Source of the DNA: Acidimicrobiaceae bacterium
Lineage (GTDB): Bacteria > Actinomycetota > Acidimicrobiia > Acidimicrobiales > Salinilacustritrichaceae
NCBI GenBank assembly: GCA_003476595.1
Contig: DMTU01000130.1
Location: forward strand, 3,624-16,570
Direction of reading: 5' to 3'
DNA length: 12,947 bases
Numbering within the stretch: position 1 is the stretch's first letter; the number at the start of each line of letters is the position of its first letter. Position numbers and translations under genes: made by a program. The notes below the pieces were generated by a model. The model was not told the DNA's origin, searched no databases, and saw only the letters and a list, made by a program, of their open reading frames with translations. This document shows, piece after piece, positions 1 through 7,158 of the stretch.

Positions 1-880
1 CTTCGGCCTCCCCGACCACCTGCCGGGGTTCTGCGATCCCTCCTGGATCGACGCGTTCGCCCGGTACGTCGACGCGTTCCTCGACCGCTACCCCGAACCG
101 CGGTTCTTCACGCCGGTCAACGAGCCGTCGATCACCGCCCAGTGCTCGGCCCGATGGGGCATCTGGAACGACCGCCGGGCATCGCGCGCCGACCACCTGC
201 TCGCCCTCGCCCACGTCGTGCTGGCCAACGTGGAGGCCATCGCCCGCGTCGACGCCGACCGAGCCGGCTGGTGGATCGGCGCGGAGGGGTTCGGCTGCCA
301 CCTCGCCGCCACGCCGGACGACGAGCCCACCGCGCAGGAGGCACGCGAGCTGGACGATCTGGTGTGGGACCTGCACTTCGGTGTGGAGCCCGGCGAGTCC
401 GTCGCCGACCTCGCCGATCACGTCCCGAACCAGGTGCTGGAGCGGATCGATGCCGCAACGGTCGGGCATGATCGGGTGGTCGCGGGACACGACATGTACC
501 CGGTGAGCGTGCACCTCCACGGAGACCGGGACGAGCCGCTCACCATCGACGAGCGCCTGGACGCCTACGACGCGGCGGCACGTCGGTGGCACGTCCGCTA
601 CGGGCGCGACTTCTGGGTCGCGGAGACCTCCAACCTCGGCCTCGCCGTCGAGGAGGGTCCGCGGTGGCTCGACGGCCTCGTCGGCGTGCTCGACGGCCTG
701 CGAGCCGACGGCCTCCCCGCCCGGGGCATCTGCTGGTACAGCCGCGGCGACCAGGTCGACTGGCACACCATGCTGGCGCGCCCGGTCGGCGAGACCACCG
801 AGGTCGGTCTGTTCGACCAGGACCGCCGCCCGCGGCCGGTGGCCCGGGCCTACGCCGACCTGGCGAGGCGATCCGGCTGA
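1..880 (+). CDS. Glycoside hydrolase family 1-like protein, C-terminal part (5' end outside window)
   Basis: The reading frame is open from base 2 and gives 292 residues ending in TGA at 878-880. Residues 35-42 read FFTPVNEP, where Glu41 fits the acid/base glutamate of the GH-A clan 'NEP' motif. Residues 205-210 read WVAETS, where Glu208 fits the nucleophile region that in family 1 is usually TENG. Near the C-terminus a WYSRGDQVDW stretch resembles the family-1 WSLLDNxEW segment. Family 1 enzymes are usually about 400-480 residues, so roughly the first third of the barrel is probably missing upstream. The likely role is hydrolysis of a beta-glycoside. The missing TENG signature and divergent loops make the substrate unclear, and a catalytically altered family-1-like protein is possible. 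It converges on the siderophore operon with a 37-bp gap at 881-917, in which I see no convincing terminator. Confidence 0.7.
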   Translation, partial: FGLPDHLPGFCDPSWIDAFARYVDAFLDRYPEPRFFTPVNEPSITAQCSARWGIWNDRRASRADHLLALAHVVLANVEAIARVDADRAGWWIGAEGFGCHLAATPDDEPTAQEARELDDLVWDLHFGVEPGESVADLADHVPNQVLERIDAATVGHDRVVAGHDMYPVSVHLHGDRDEPLTIDERLDAYDAAARRWHVRYGRDFWVAETSNLGLAVEEGPRWLDGLVGVLDGLRADGLPARGICWYSRGDQVDWHTMLARPVGETTEVGLFDQDRRPRPVARAYADLARRSG

Positions 881-917
881 GCAGACCTGGCGGACCGGCC
901 CCGAGGAGGGCGTCTCG

Positions 918-1763
918 CTAGTCCGAGTGGGGTTCCTCGTGACCGGCGTCGCCGAGCTTCCAGTAGCCGCGTGCGTGGACACGATCCGGGTGGACGCCGT
1001 GGTGACGCAGGAGCCGGCTCCGCACGGCACCGACGACACCGGTCTCAGCCGCCACCCAGCACAGCGTCCCTGCTGCGGGTCGAGGGAGGGCGTCGAGGGC
1101 ATCGACCAGCACGCCGCTGCGGCCGGGCGCCTCGCGGCCACGCGTCGACCACTGCACGTCGAGGGCAGCGGCGGTCTCGAGCCGCTGGATGTCGGCGTCG
1201 TCCTGAACCTCGATCCGCGCCGTCACCGGCAGTCCGGCCGGCGCCCACCGGAGCCAGTTGTGCACTGCGGGGAGACCGGTCTCGTCGGCGACGAGGAGCA
1301 GGCCCTCGATGCGACCGGCGGGCACCTGGGAGCCGCGCGGACCGCCCACGGCGAGGGGATCCCCCACCGCGGCCTCCGCCGCCCACGCCGATGCCCGGCC
1401 TCCGTCGTGCAGCACGAAGTCCAGCTCGAGCAGTCCCTCGTCGAGCCGGTGGTGACGCGGCGTGTAGTCGCGGCCGACGGGCCGCGGGCCGTCGGTGGGG
1501 ACGATGCCGTCCGGACCGAGCGTGGGGACGACCGGGTTCCGTTCACCCGGTGCCGGGAGGAAGACCTTGACGTGGTCGGCCGGGCCGTCGCTGGAGAAGC
1601 CGTCCAGCTCGTCGCCTCCCAGCGCGACCCGCACCACGCGCGGGGTCGGGCGCTGCACCTCACGCACCTCGAGCATCCGCAGGCGGAGCCGGTGGCGGAC
1701 CAGCTCCATCCGCGGCGGATCCTCCGTCGTGGGGCCGGCCTGGGGTTCGGTCGGTGCGGTCAT
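918..1763 (-). CDS. Siderophore-interacting protein (FAD-dependent ferric-siderophore reductase)
   Basis: The 281-residue cytosolic protein has the SIP-family layout: an N-terminal FAD-binding beta-barrel and a C-terminal NAD(P)H-binding half. The flavin motif RDYTPR is at residues 98-103, and the LVADETGLPAV segment typical of SIP proteins is at 157-167. The tail contains GYWKLG, matching the family's conserved GYWxxG end. Members reduce Fe(III)-siderophore so that iron is released in the cytoplasm. The start is ATG at 1763, preceded by AGGAGAG (plus-strand 1769-1775) five bases away. It overlaps the ATPase stop as ATGA, which indicates translational coupling. As the last gene of the uptake operon it completes the import pathway. 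The tail is charged and shows no truncation. Family assignment is firm; the siderophore reduced and the electron donor are not readable from sequence. Confidence 0.92.
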   Translation of the reverse strand: MTAPTEPQAGPTTEDPPRMELVRHRLRLRMLEVREVQRPTPRVVRVALGGDELDGFSSDGPADHVKVFLPAPGERNPVVPTLGPDGIVPTDGPRPVGRDYTPRHHRLDEGLLELDFVLHDGGRASAWAAEAAVGDPLAVGGPRGSQVPAGRIEGLLLVADETGLPAVHNWLRWAPAGLPVTARIEVQDDADIQRLETAAALDVQWSTRGREAPGRSGVLVDALDALPRPAAGTLCWVAAETGVVGAVRSRLLRHHGVHPDRVHARGYWKLGDAGHEEPHSD

Positions 1764-2572
1764 CGGAACTCTCCTGTCCGGGATGCCAGCGGGGCATCCC
1801 CGCTCGTGCAGGCCCGCCCGAAGTGCATGGCGACGGGACCGGCGTCGGTGTGGGACACCGGCACGTCGAGGTCGAAGACGTGACGGAGCACGTCGCGGTC
1901 GACCACCTCCGACGGCGAACCGTCGGCGACGACGCGACCGTGCTTCATGGCGACGATCCGGTCGCTGTGGTGGGCGGCGACGTTCACGTCGTGGAGCACG
2001 ACGACGACGGTCTTGTCGAGGTCGTCGGCCATGCGCCGGATCGTGTCCATGGTCTGCGCGGCGTGGCGCATGTCGAGGGTGTTGAGCGGCTCGTCGAGCA
2101 GCACGTAGTCGGTGTCCTGGGCGAGCACCATGGCGATGAAGGCCCGCTGGCGCTGGCCCCCGGAGAGCTGGTCCAGCCGGCGATGGGCCATCGGCCCGAG
2201 GTCGAGGTGGGCGATGGCCCGGTCGATGTGGTCGTGGTCCCGGGTCGACAGCCGACCGCCGCTGTGGGGGAAGCGGCCGAACGCCACGAGCTCGCCCACC
2301 GCCAGCCGCACGGGCAGGTGGTTCTCCTGGCGAAGCACCGACAGCCGGCGGGCGAGCTCCGGACCCGGCGTGGCCTGCACGTCGTGGCCGTCGACGGTGA
2401 TGCGGCCGTCGCACGGCTCGAGCAGCCGGCCGACCATCGACAGCAGGGTGGACTTGCCCGCCCCGTTGGCGCCGATGAGCGACACGACGCCGCCCCGGGG
2501 GATCTGCAGGTTGACCCGGTCGACCACGGTCGCCTTGCCGTACCGCTTGGTGATGCCGTCGATGTCGATCAC
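1760..2572 (-). CDS. Ferric-siderophore ABC transporter ATP-binding protein (YclP/FatE/CeuD-like)
   Basis: The 270-residue protein is a single-domain ABC ATPase with all nucleotide-binding motifs. These are Walker A GANGAGKST at 34-42, Q-loop Gln82, signature LSGGQ at 136-140, Walker B YVLLDEP at 156-162 followed by LNTLDMRH, and H-loop His194. The LDEPLNxLDM sequence and the overall pattern resemble the petrobactin/anguibactin-type importer ATPases more than the FepC branch. It should power the two membrane subunits encoded just upstream. The start is GTG at 2572, preceded by GGGAGG seven bases upstream and overlapping the upstream permease stop as GTGA. It in turn overlaps the reductase start by four bases. 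Family assignment is secure; the precise siderophore is inferred. Confidence 0.95.
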   Translation of the reverse strand: MIDIDGITKRYGKATVVDRVNLQIPRGGVVSLIGANGAGKSTLLSMVGRLLEPCDGRITVDGHDVQATPGPELARRLSVLRQENHLPVRLAVGELVAFGRFPHSGGRLSTRDHDHIDRAIAHLDLGPMAHRRLDQLSGGQRQRAFIAMVLAQDTDYVLLDEPLNTLDMRHAAQTMDTIRRMADDLDKTVVVVLHDVNVAAHHSDRIVAMKHGRVVADGSPSEVVDRDVLRHVFDLDVPVSHTDAGPVAMHFGRACTSGDAPLASRTGEFR

Positions 2573-3585
2573 GTGCGCGCCTCCCGGAGCAGCAGGATGA
2601 TGAAGTAGGTGCCACCGATGAAGCTGATGACGATGCTCGCCCTCGTCTCGAAGGCGAAGTACTCCTCGATGGCGAACTGCGCGCCGATGAGGGCGACGAC
2701 CCCGGCCAGCGCGGCGGATGGCAGGGTCCAGCGGTGCCGGAAGGTGCCGACCAGCCGGTAGGCGAGGTTCGAGACGAGCAGGCCGAGGAAGGTGATCGGT
2801 CCCACGAGGGCGGTGGCGACCGAGACGAGCAGCGCCACCACCATGAGGACGCGGTCGACGGTCCTGGTGTGGTCGACGCCGAGGCCGACGGCGGTGTCCC
2901 GGCCGAGCGCCAGCACGTCGAGCCGGGCGGTCCGGCGCCAGACGTAGACCAGCACGGCACCGACGGCGAGCGCCGACACGCCGAGCAGCTCCTCGTCGAC
3001 GGTGGCGAAGCTGGCGAAGAACTGGTCCTGCAGGGTGACGTACTCGTTCGGGTCGATGAGGCGAGCGACCAGGTCGGTGAGGCTCGCGAACATCCCACCC
3101 AGCACCACACCCACCAGCAGCAGGGCGACGACGTCGTCTCGGGCCCGCCCGAGGAAGAGGCGGTGCAGCGCGAGCGCGAACCCCATCATCACCACGACCT
3201 CCAGCCCGAAGCGGAGGCGGACGTCCACGCTCAGGAACGCGAACGTCCCGAAGGTGAACGCGGCGCCCGTCTGGATCAGCAGGTACAGGTTGTCGAAGCC
3301 CATCAGGGACGGGGTGAGGATCCGGTTGCCGGACACGGTGTGGAAGAGCACCGTGGCCACACCCAGGGCGGTGCCGACCAGCGCCATCCCTGCGACCTTC
3401 TTGGCTCGCAGCTCGAGCGCGAATGCGAGCGAACCTCGCAGGTCGTAGGTCATGAACACCGCGATGGCGGCGACGGCGAGCGCGGCGAGCACGGCGAGGA
3501 CGAGGGCCGCGTGCCGGGGCGAGAACCCGTGGTCGGCGTCCCGGTCGGCGACCGGGCGGTCGAGGTCGTCACGCAGCTGCAGCAC
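2569..3585 (-). CDS. Ferric-siderophore ABC transporter permease 2 (FecCD family, YclO/FatC-like)
   Basis: The product is a polytopic inner-membrane protein of about 338 residues with many hydrophobic segments, the first at roughly residues 26-46 after a charged N-terminus. The motif NRILTPSLMGFDNLY at about 87-101 matches the second permease of the YclO/FatC type. The long loop containing DPNEYVTLQDQFFASF and the late GLLVSNLAYRLVG segment are also typical of FecCD permeases. It should form the translocation pore with the neighbouring permease. I chose GTG at 3585 because GGAG (plus-strand 3594-3597) lies eight bases upstream. That start gives a 17-bp overlap with the preceding permease; a GTG at 3624 would add 13 Ser/Cys-rich residues and a 56-bp overlap. 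The start is therefore the uncertain part. Confidence 0.92.
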   Translation of the reverse strand: MLQLRDDLDRPVADRDADHGFSPRHAALVLAVLAALAVAAIAVFMTYDLRGSLAFALELRAKKVAGMALVGTALGVATVLFHTVSGNRILTPSLMGFDNLYLLIQTGAAFTFGTFAFLSVDVRLRFGLEVVVMMGFALALHRLFLGRARDDVVALLLVGVVLGGMFASLTDLVARLIDPNEYVTLQDQFFASFATVDEELLGVSALAVGAVLVYVWRRTARLDVLALGRDTAVGLGVDHTRTVDRVLMVVALLVSVATALVGPITFLGLLVSNLAYRLVGTFRHRWTLPSAALAGVVALIGAQFAIEEYFAFETRASIVISFIGGTYFIILLLREART

Positions 3586-4570
3586 CGAACCGGCTCCGGA
3601 AGATGAGGAACACGAACACGGCACCGCCGAGCACCCCGACGACGGTGCCGACCGGCACCTCGAAGGGGTAGCGGATGGTGCGGCTGAGGATGTCGCAGAC
3701 GAGCAGGAACAGCGCGCCGCTCAGCGCGGTCACCGGCAGCACCCGGCGCATGTTGTCGCCGACGAGTAGGGTCGTGATGTTCGGGGCGACCAGGCCGAGG
3801 AAGGGGATCGCCCCGACGACCACGACCACGACCGCGCTCACGGCGGCCACGAGCGCGAGCCCCAGGGTGACGGTGCGTCGGTGGTCGACGCCGAGGTTCA
3901 CGGCGTGGTCGCGGCCCATGCCGGCCACGGTGAAGCGGTCGGCGTACCGGTAGGCGAGCACGGTGAGCCCGCCCACGAGCCACAGCAGCTCGTACCGACC
4001 GCGCAACGTGCCGGAGAAGTCTGCGGTGGTCCAGGCGCTGAGGGTCTGGAGCAGGTCGGCTCGGAACGCGAAGAACATCGTGGCGGCGCCGACCACCGCG
4101 CCGAACATGATGCCGACCAGCGGCACGACGATGATGTCGGAGAAGCGCAACCGCTCGACCAGCGCGAGGAAGATCGCCGTCCCGACGAGGGCGAAGAGGA
4201 CGGCCAGGGTCATCTTGGCGAACACCGATCCGGACCCGAACCACAGCGTGGCGACCAGCACGCCGAAGGTGGCGGATTCGATGGTGCCGGCGGTGGAGGG
4301 TGCGACGAACCGGTTCTGGGTGAGGCCCTGCATGATGAGGCCGGCCACACCCATGGCCGAACCGGCGAGCACGATCGCCGCGAGGCGTGGGATCCGGCTC
4401 TCGAGCAGCACCGCTCGCTTCTGGGCGTCGCCGGCCAGGAGGTCCGCCGGGGAGATCCCGCTGACGCCGACGAACAGCGAGACGGCTGCGGCTCCGAGCA
4501 ACACGAGGGCGCCGATCGCCAGGTAGCGGCGGTCGGCGCCCTGCGGTGCCGGTCGTGCGACCGTGATCAC
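3569..4570 (-). CDS. Ferric-siderophore ABC transporter permease 1 (FecCD family, YclN/FatD-like)
   Basis: The 333-residue, strongly hydrophobic protein is a FecCD-type permease. The family RIPR motif is at 59-62. The stretch GLIMQGLTQNRFVAPSTAG at about 77-95 is the signature of the YclN/FatD first permease of petrobactin/anguibactin-type importers. About nine or ten membrane spans are expected. It pairs with the downstream permease to carry the ferric siderophore across the cytoplasmic membrane. The preferred start is GTG at 4570, only five bases after the lipoprotein stop codon. I see no good Shine-Dalgarno sequence there, so initiation probably depends on coupling to the preceding gene. 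Frames extending upstream would run deep into the lipoprotein gene and lack family character. Confidence 0.92.
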   Translation of the reverse strand: MITVARPAPQGADRRYLAIGALVLLGAAAVSLFVGVSGISPADLLAGDAQKRAVLLESRIPRLAAIVLAGSAMGVAGLIMQGLTQNRFVAPSTAGTIESATFGVLVATLWFGSGSVFAKMTLAVLFALVGTAIFLALVERLRFSDIIVVPLVGIMFGAVVGAATMFFAFRADLLQTLSAWTTADFSGTLRGRYELLWLVGGLTVLAYRYADRFTVAGMGRDHAVNLGVDHRRTVTLGLALVAAVSAVVVVVVGAIPFLGLVAPNITTLLVGDNMRRVLPVTALSGALFLLVCDILSRTIRYPFEVPVGTVVGVLGGAVFVFLIFRSRFGAAAA

Positions 4571-4575
4571 GTCGC

Positions 4576-5568
4576 TCAGGGGAGGACGGTCTCGACGTCG
4601 GCGAGGATCTGCTCCATGCCCGGGATGGAGTGGGAGACGATGTACCAGGCGAAGGAGTCGGCGTAGACCACGCGGTCCTGCTGCCATGCGGGCGTCTGCC
4701 CCACGAGTCCGTTGTCGAGCACCTGGGCTGCGGCTTCGCCGTCCTCGCCGATGGCGGCGGAGCGGTCGATGACGAACAGCACCTCGGGAGCGGCCTCGAG
4801 CACGAACTCGAAGGACACCGCCTCACCGTGCGTCGCCTCCTCGGAGAGGGCCTCCTCGGCGGGAGCGAACCCGAGCAGGTCGTGGACGAGACCGAAGCGG
4901 GAACCGGGTCCGTAGGCCGAGATCTCGGCACCGTTGGTCATCAGCACAAGCGCGGAGCCAGCATCGCCACCACGTGCTGCGACGTCGTCCACGGCGGCCT
5001 CGAGCTCGTCGAGCTGCTCGGCCACGTCGTCCTCGACGCCGAAGATCTGCCCGAGGGCCTCGTGGCGCTCGCGGAAGGCGGTCAGGTAGTCGGTGTCCTC
5101 GTCGAGGGTCAGGTCCACGGTCGGCGCGATCTCCGACATCTCGGGGTAGGTGGCCGACGATCGGGTGGCCACGATGATCAGGTCGGGCTCGAGGGCGTTG
5201 ATGGCCTCGTAGTCCGGCTCGAACGCCGTGCCCATCGGGGCGAGGTCGGGGTCGTCGAGCACCTCGGCGTGCTCGGGCGGCGTGGCACCCCCGAGGGACC
5301 CGTACCCGTCGACCTCGACCCCGAGGCGGTGGAGGCTGAGCAGGACGCCCGGGTCCATGACCACGACGGTCTCGGGCTGCACCGGCACCTCGTCGGTGCC
5401 GGAGTAGTGCTCGATCGTGACCGTGCCGCTGTCGTCGGCGGCAGCGGTGCCCTCGCTCGCCTCGGCGACGGGCTCGGTGTCGTCGCTGGCGGCGACGTCG
5501 TCGTCACCGCAGGCGGCGGCGAGCAACCCGAGCGGGAGGAGCAGGGCGAGCAGGCGTGGGGAGCGCAT
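4576..5568 (-). CDS. Siderophore-binding lipoprotein of ABC importer (YclQ/FatB/CeuE-like)
   Basis: The 330-residue protein begins with a lipoprotein signal peptide: a short basic start, a leucine-rich core, and lipobox LAAAC with the lipidated cysteine at residue 20. An acidic Asp/Glu/Ala linker follows to about residue 48, anchoring the domain outside the membrane. The mature part opens with HYSGTDEVPVQPETVVVMD and a LLSLHRLGVEVDGYG segment, the pattern of YclQ/CeuE/FatB binding proteins. EPDLIIV appears later as in class III periplasmic-binding folds. It captures the ferric siderophore and delivers it to the two permeases. It is the first gene of the operon. Start ATG 5568 has a GGAAGG ribosome site upstream. 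The promoter region carries an iron-box-like element. Catechol-type or mixed siderophores are the usual ligands of this branch, but the ligand here is inferred. Confidence 0.93.
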   Translation of the reverse strand: MRSPRLLALLLPLGLLAAACGDDDVAASDDTEPVAEASEGTAAADDSGTVTIEHYSGTDEVPVQPETVVVMDPGVLLSLHRLGVEVDGYGSLGGATPPEHAEVLDDPDLAPMGTAFEPDYEAINALEPDLIIVATRSSATYPEMSEIAPTVDLTLDEDTDYLTAFRERHEALGQIFGVEDDVAEQLDELEAAVDDVAARGGDAGSALVLMTNGAEISAYGPGSRFGLVHDLLGFAPAEEALSEEATHGEAVSFEFVLEAAPEVLFVIDRSAAIGEDGEAAAQVLDNGLVGQTPAWQQDRVVYADSFAWYIVSHSIPGMEQILADVETVLP

Positions 5569-5577
5569 GGGTTGGAG

Positions 5578-5610
5578 ACCTTCCGAAGGTTGTTAGGAGT
5601 GCTTACCTTC
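5578..5610 (-). promoter_or_regulatory. Candidate IdeR/DtxR-type iron box with repeated GAAGGT elements
   Basis: On the gene strand the 19 bases at 5592-5610 read GAAGGTAAGCACTCCTAAC. By my count they match 12 of 19 positions of the DtxR/IdeR consensus TWAGGTWAGSCTWACCTWA, with an almost perfect first half-site and a poor second half. GAAGGT (or its complement ACCTTC) occurs three times, at 5578-5583, 5585-5590 and 5605-5610. The first two form a perfect 6-bp inverted repeat around one base, overlapping the ribosome binding region. The position 10-42 bases before an iron-uptake start codon suits an iron-responsive repressor. Confidence 0.5.
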
Positions 5611-5637
5611 GCGTAGCAGGCAGCCTGATGCAAGCGA

Positions 5638-5654
5638 GGGACCCGAAGGGTCTC
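5638..5654. other. Small hairpin between enoyl-CoA hydratase and siderophore operon
   Basis: GACCC (5640-5644) and GGGTC (5648-5652) form a 5-bp stem with a GAA loop, and a few flanking bases could pair across a bulge. It lies in the 176-bp gap 5569-5744, downstream of the hydratase and upstream of the lipoprotein gene. It could be a weak terminator for the hydratase. There is no T-run, so the call is tentative. I see no gene in this gap. Confidence 0.25.
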
Positions 5655-5744
5655 GTCATCGAGATCGGCGACGGCAGGGTGGACGACGGCAGCGGCGCGG
5701 GCGAGGCGAGCCGACACCGGGCGAGCCGTGGTCGCGCCGACGCC

Positions 5745-6587
5745 TCAGCCCAGGCGGCGGAGGACGGTCGACAGGTCGCGTTCGCCGTCCGGGGTCTGGC
5801 CACCGAGCTCGAGGAAGCGCTGCATGCACTGCTGGGACTCCGGATCGGCGAGCGTGCGGTCGAAGCGGCGCGCCTCCTCCAGCAGGCCGGCGGTCGGGTC
5901 CGGCATCGCGGCCAGCACCGAGGCCTTGGCCTCGCGCACCGCGACCGGGGGCGAGGCAGCGATCCGGTCCGCCAGGTCGCCCACGAAGTCGTCGAGGGCG
6001 TCGGCATCCAGGGCGCGGTTCACCAGACCCCACGCCTCTGCGGTGCGCGCGTCGATGTCACCGGACCCGAGCACCATCTCCAGCGCTCGTCCCCGACCCA
6101 CGAGGTGGGGCAGCCGCTGGGTGCCGCTCCCGCCGGGCAGGATGCCCAGCGCCACCTCCGGCTGACCGAACACGGCCCGGTCCCGGGCGGCGAAGCGCAT
6201 GTCGAACGACGACACGACCTCGCAGCCACCGCCGCGGACAGCCCCGGCGATCGACGCGATCGTGGCGCACGGCATCGTGCGCCAGCGCTCGACCATCACG
6301 TGGAACGGCCCGAGCTCGCTGCGCTCCTCCGCGCCCCCGTCGCGGGGCAGCTCGAGGATGGCGGCCACGTCGAAGTGCGCGATGAAGAAGTCGGGGTTCG
6401 CCGAGTCGACGACCACCACCGTGACGTCGTCGGCGGCCTCGAGCGCCTCGGTCAGCCGGAGGAGCGAGACGAGGAGCGGGACGTCGAGCAGGTTGATCTC
6501 GCCGTGGTCGATGGTGACGTCGACCCGCCGACCTCGCTGCGAGATGCGCAGACCGGTGAGCTCGGGCAGGTCGTCGACGAAGGCCAT
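5745..6587 (-). CDS. Enoyl-CoA hydratase/isomerase (crotonase family)
   Basis: The 280-residue protein has the crotonase fold signature. The first oxyanion-hole region is around FFIAHFD (68-73) and the second is AGAVRGGGCE (114-123). Both catalytic glutamates of classical enoyl-CoA hydratase are present: Glu123 in GGGCE and Glu144 in GQPE, equivalent to Glu144 and Glu164 of the rat enzyme. They are followed by the GILPGGSGTQRLP segment. It is therefore likely to hydrate a 2-enoyl-CoA in fatty-acid or related acyl-CoA catabolism. Length is slightly above the usual 255-265. Start ATG 6587 is chosen because homology begins just after it; no Shine-Dalgarno sequence is visible, so a leaderless or weakly initiated mRNA is possible. 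Acyl-chain preference cannot be read, and no other beta-oxidation genes are adjacent. Confidence 0.88.
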   Translation of the reverse strand: MAFVDDLPELTGLRISQRGRRVDVTIDHGEINLLDVPLLVSLLRLTEALEAADDVTVVVVDSANPDFFIAHFDVAAILELPRDGGAEERSELGPFHVMVERWRTMPCATIASIAGAVRGGGCEVVSSFDMRFAARDRAVFGQPEVALGILPGGSGTQRLPHLVGRGRALEMVLGSGDIDARTAEAWGLVNRALDADALDDFVGDLADRIAASPPVAVREAKASVLAAMPDPTAGLLEEARRFDRTLADPESQQCMQRFLELGGQTPDGERDLSTVLRRLG

Positions 6588-6638
6588 GGCGGGAGGGTAC
6601 GCCCGCGTGCCGGGACGCCCCGGCGGGTCGACGCTCCC

Positions 6639-6800
6639 GTCCAGACCGCCATCCGAGACCGGGGCGGCACCACCTGCTTCTGGGCCGACTGCAACAGCCC
6701 ACCGCAGTGGATGCAGGTCGATCACGACCAGACCTGGCGAGCCCTCGGCCCGTCGGACATCGCCAACAGCCAGACGGCCTGCGGCACCCCGCCGGTCTGA
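6639..6800 (+). pseudogene. C-terminal remnant of a DUF222/HNH endonuclease-like gene
   Basis: A 53-codon stretch ending in TGA at 6798-6800 resembles the C-terminal HNH module of actinobacterial DUF222/HNH proteins. It contains AIRDRGGTTCFWADC, then PPQWMQVDH, then DIANSQTACG. These correspond to the usual RDxxCxxPGC, WCxxHHI and DLxNLxxLCxxHH elements. The first His of the HH pair has become Asp, and the terminal HH is replaced by PP. There is no credible start or N-terminal DUF222 domain upstream, where the hydratase begins on the other strand. I read this as a decayed fragment left by a deletion or rearrangement. A short independent zinc-binding peptide is a less likely alternative. Confidence 0.5.
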
Positions 6801-6804
6801 CCGC

Positions 6805-6821
6805 TCCCGGCTGAATCGGGA
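6805..6821 (+). other. Weak hairpin after the HNH remnant
   Basis: TCCCG at 6805-6809 and CGGGA at 6817-6821 pair around a 7-base loop, starting four bases after the remnant's stop codon. It may be the former gene's terminator, but the stem is short and no T-run follows. Confidence 0.2.
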
Positions 6822-6885
6822 CCGATGGCCCTACGACGGAGCCCGCCGTGCATCGATGCTCGTCCGAGACGTGGGGGGATGCACC

Positions 6886-7062
6886 ATGGCGAACGACGAA
6901 CCGGAGCGAAGGCCGACGAACGACGAGGTCGACCCACCGAAGCGGTACCAGACCTGGAACGGGGAGCCGTGCCCTCGGTACGTGCGCGTCGACGGCACCG
7001 TCGTCGGCTCCGGTGACTGCCTCGGGTGCGGGACCTGCCTGCTCGGCTCCGGACTGCTCTGA
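6886..7062 (+). CDS. Small cysteine-tailed protein of unknown function (58 aa)
   Basis: I do not recognise this protein. ATG at 6886 is preceded by a GGGGGG run about seven bases upstream that can act as a ribosome binding site. The codons show the same strong G/C third-position bias as neighbouring genes, supporting real coding. The first 20 residues are polar, rich in Asp, Glu, Arg and Pro. A central YQTWNGEPCPRYVRVDGTVVGSG segment looks like a small folded beta unit (shown here only by its outline residues). The tail GDCLGCGTCLLGSGLL has a CxxCxxC arrangement, with a fourth Cys in GEPCPR. Four cysteines could bind zinc or an iron-sulfur cluster. It stands alone on the plus strand, followed by a strong hairpin shared with convergent nrdJ. 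Confidence 0.6.
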   Translation: MANDEPERRPTNDEVDPPKRYQTWNGEPCPRYVRVDGTVVGSGDCLGCGTCLLGSGLL

Positions 7063-7082
7063 CCGACGCCCGGCGGGCGCGG

Positions 7083-7112
7083 CACGGCCCCGGGTCGGAA
7101 CCCGGGGCCGTG
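7083..7112. terminator. Bidirectional hairpin terminator between the small gene and nrdJ
   Basis: CACGGCCCCGGGT (7083-7095) and ACCCGGGGCCGTG (7100-7112) are perfect complements, giving a 13-bp GC stem with a 4-base loop. It begins 20 bases after the small gene's stop and 46 bases after the end of nrdJ on the opposite strand. There is no clear T-tract on either side, which is common in high-GC actinobacteria. Confidence 0.75.
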
Positions 7113-7158
7113 TCGCATGTGCGGTGGGCTGGCCCACCCCCGCATCGGTCAGCTCAGC

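Noticed and set aside
1764..3110. A long minus-strand frame running upstream into the siderophore-interacting protein as one fused protein
   Set aside because: The upstream part is out of frame with the ATPase and permease and is Ser/Arg/Pro-rich. The reductase has its own ribosome site and ATG at 1763.
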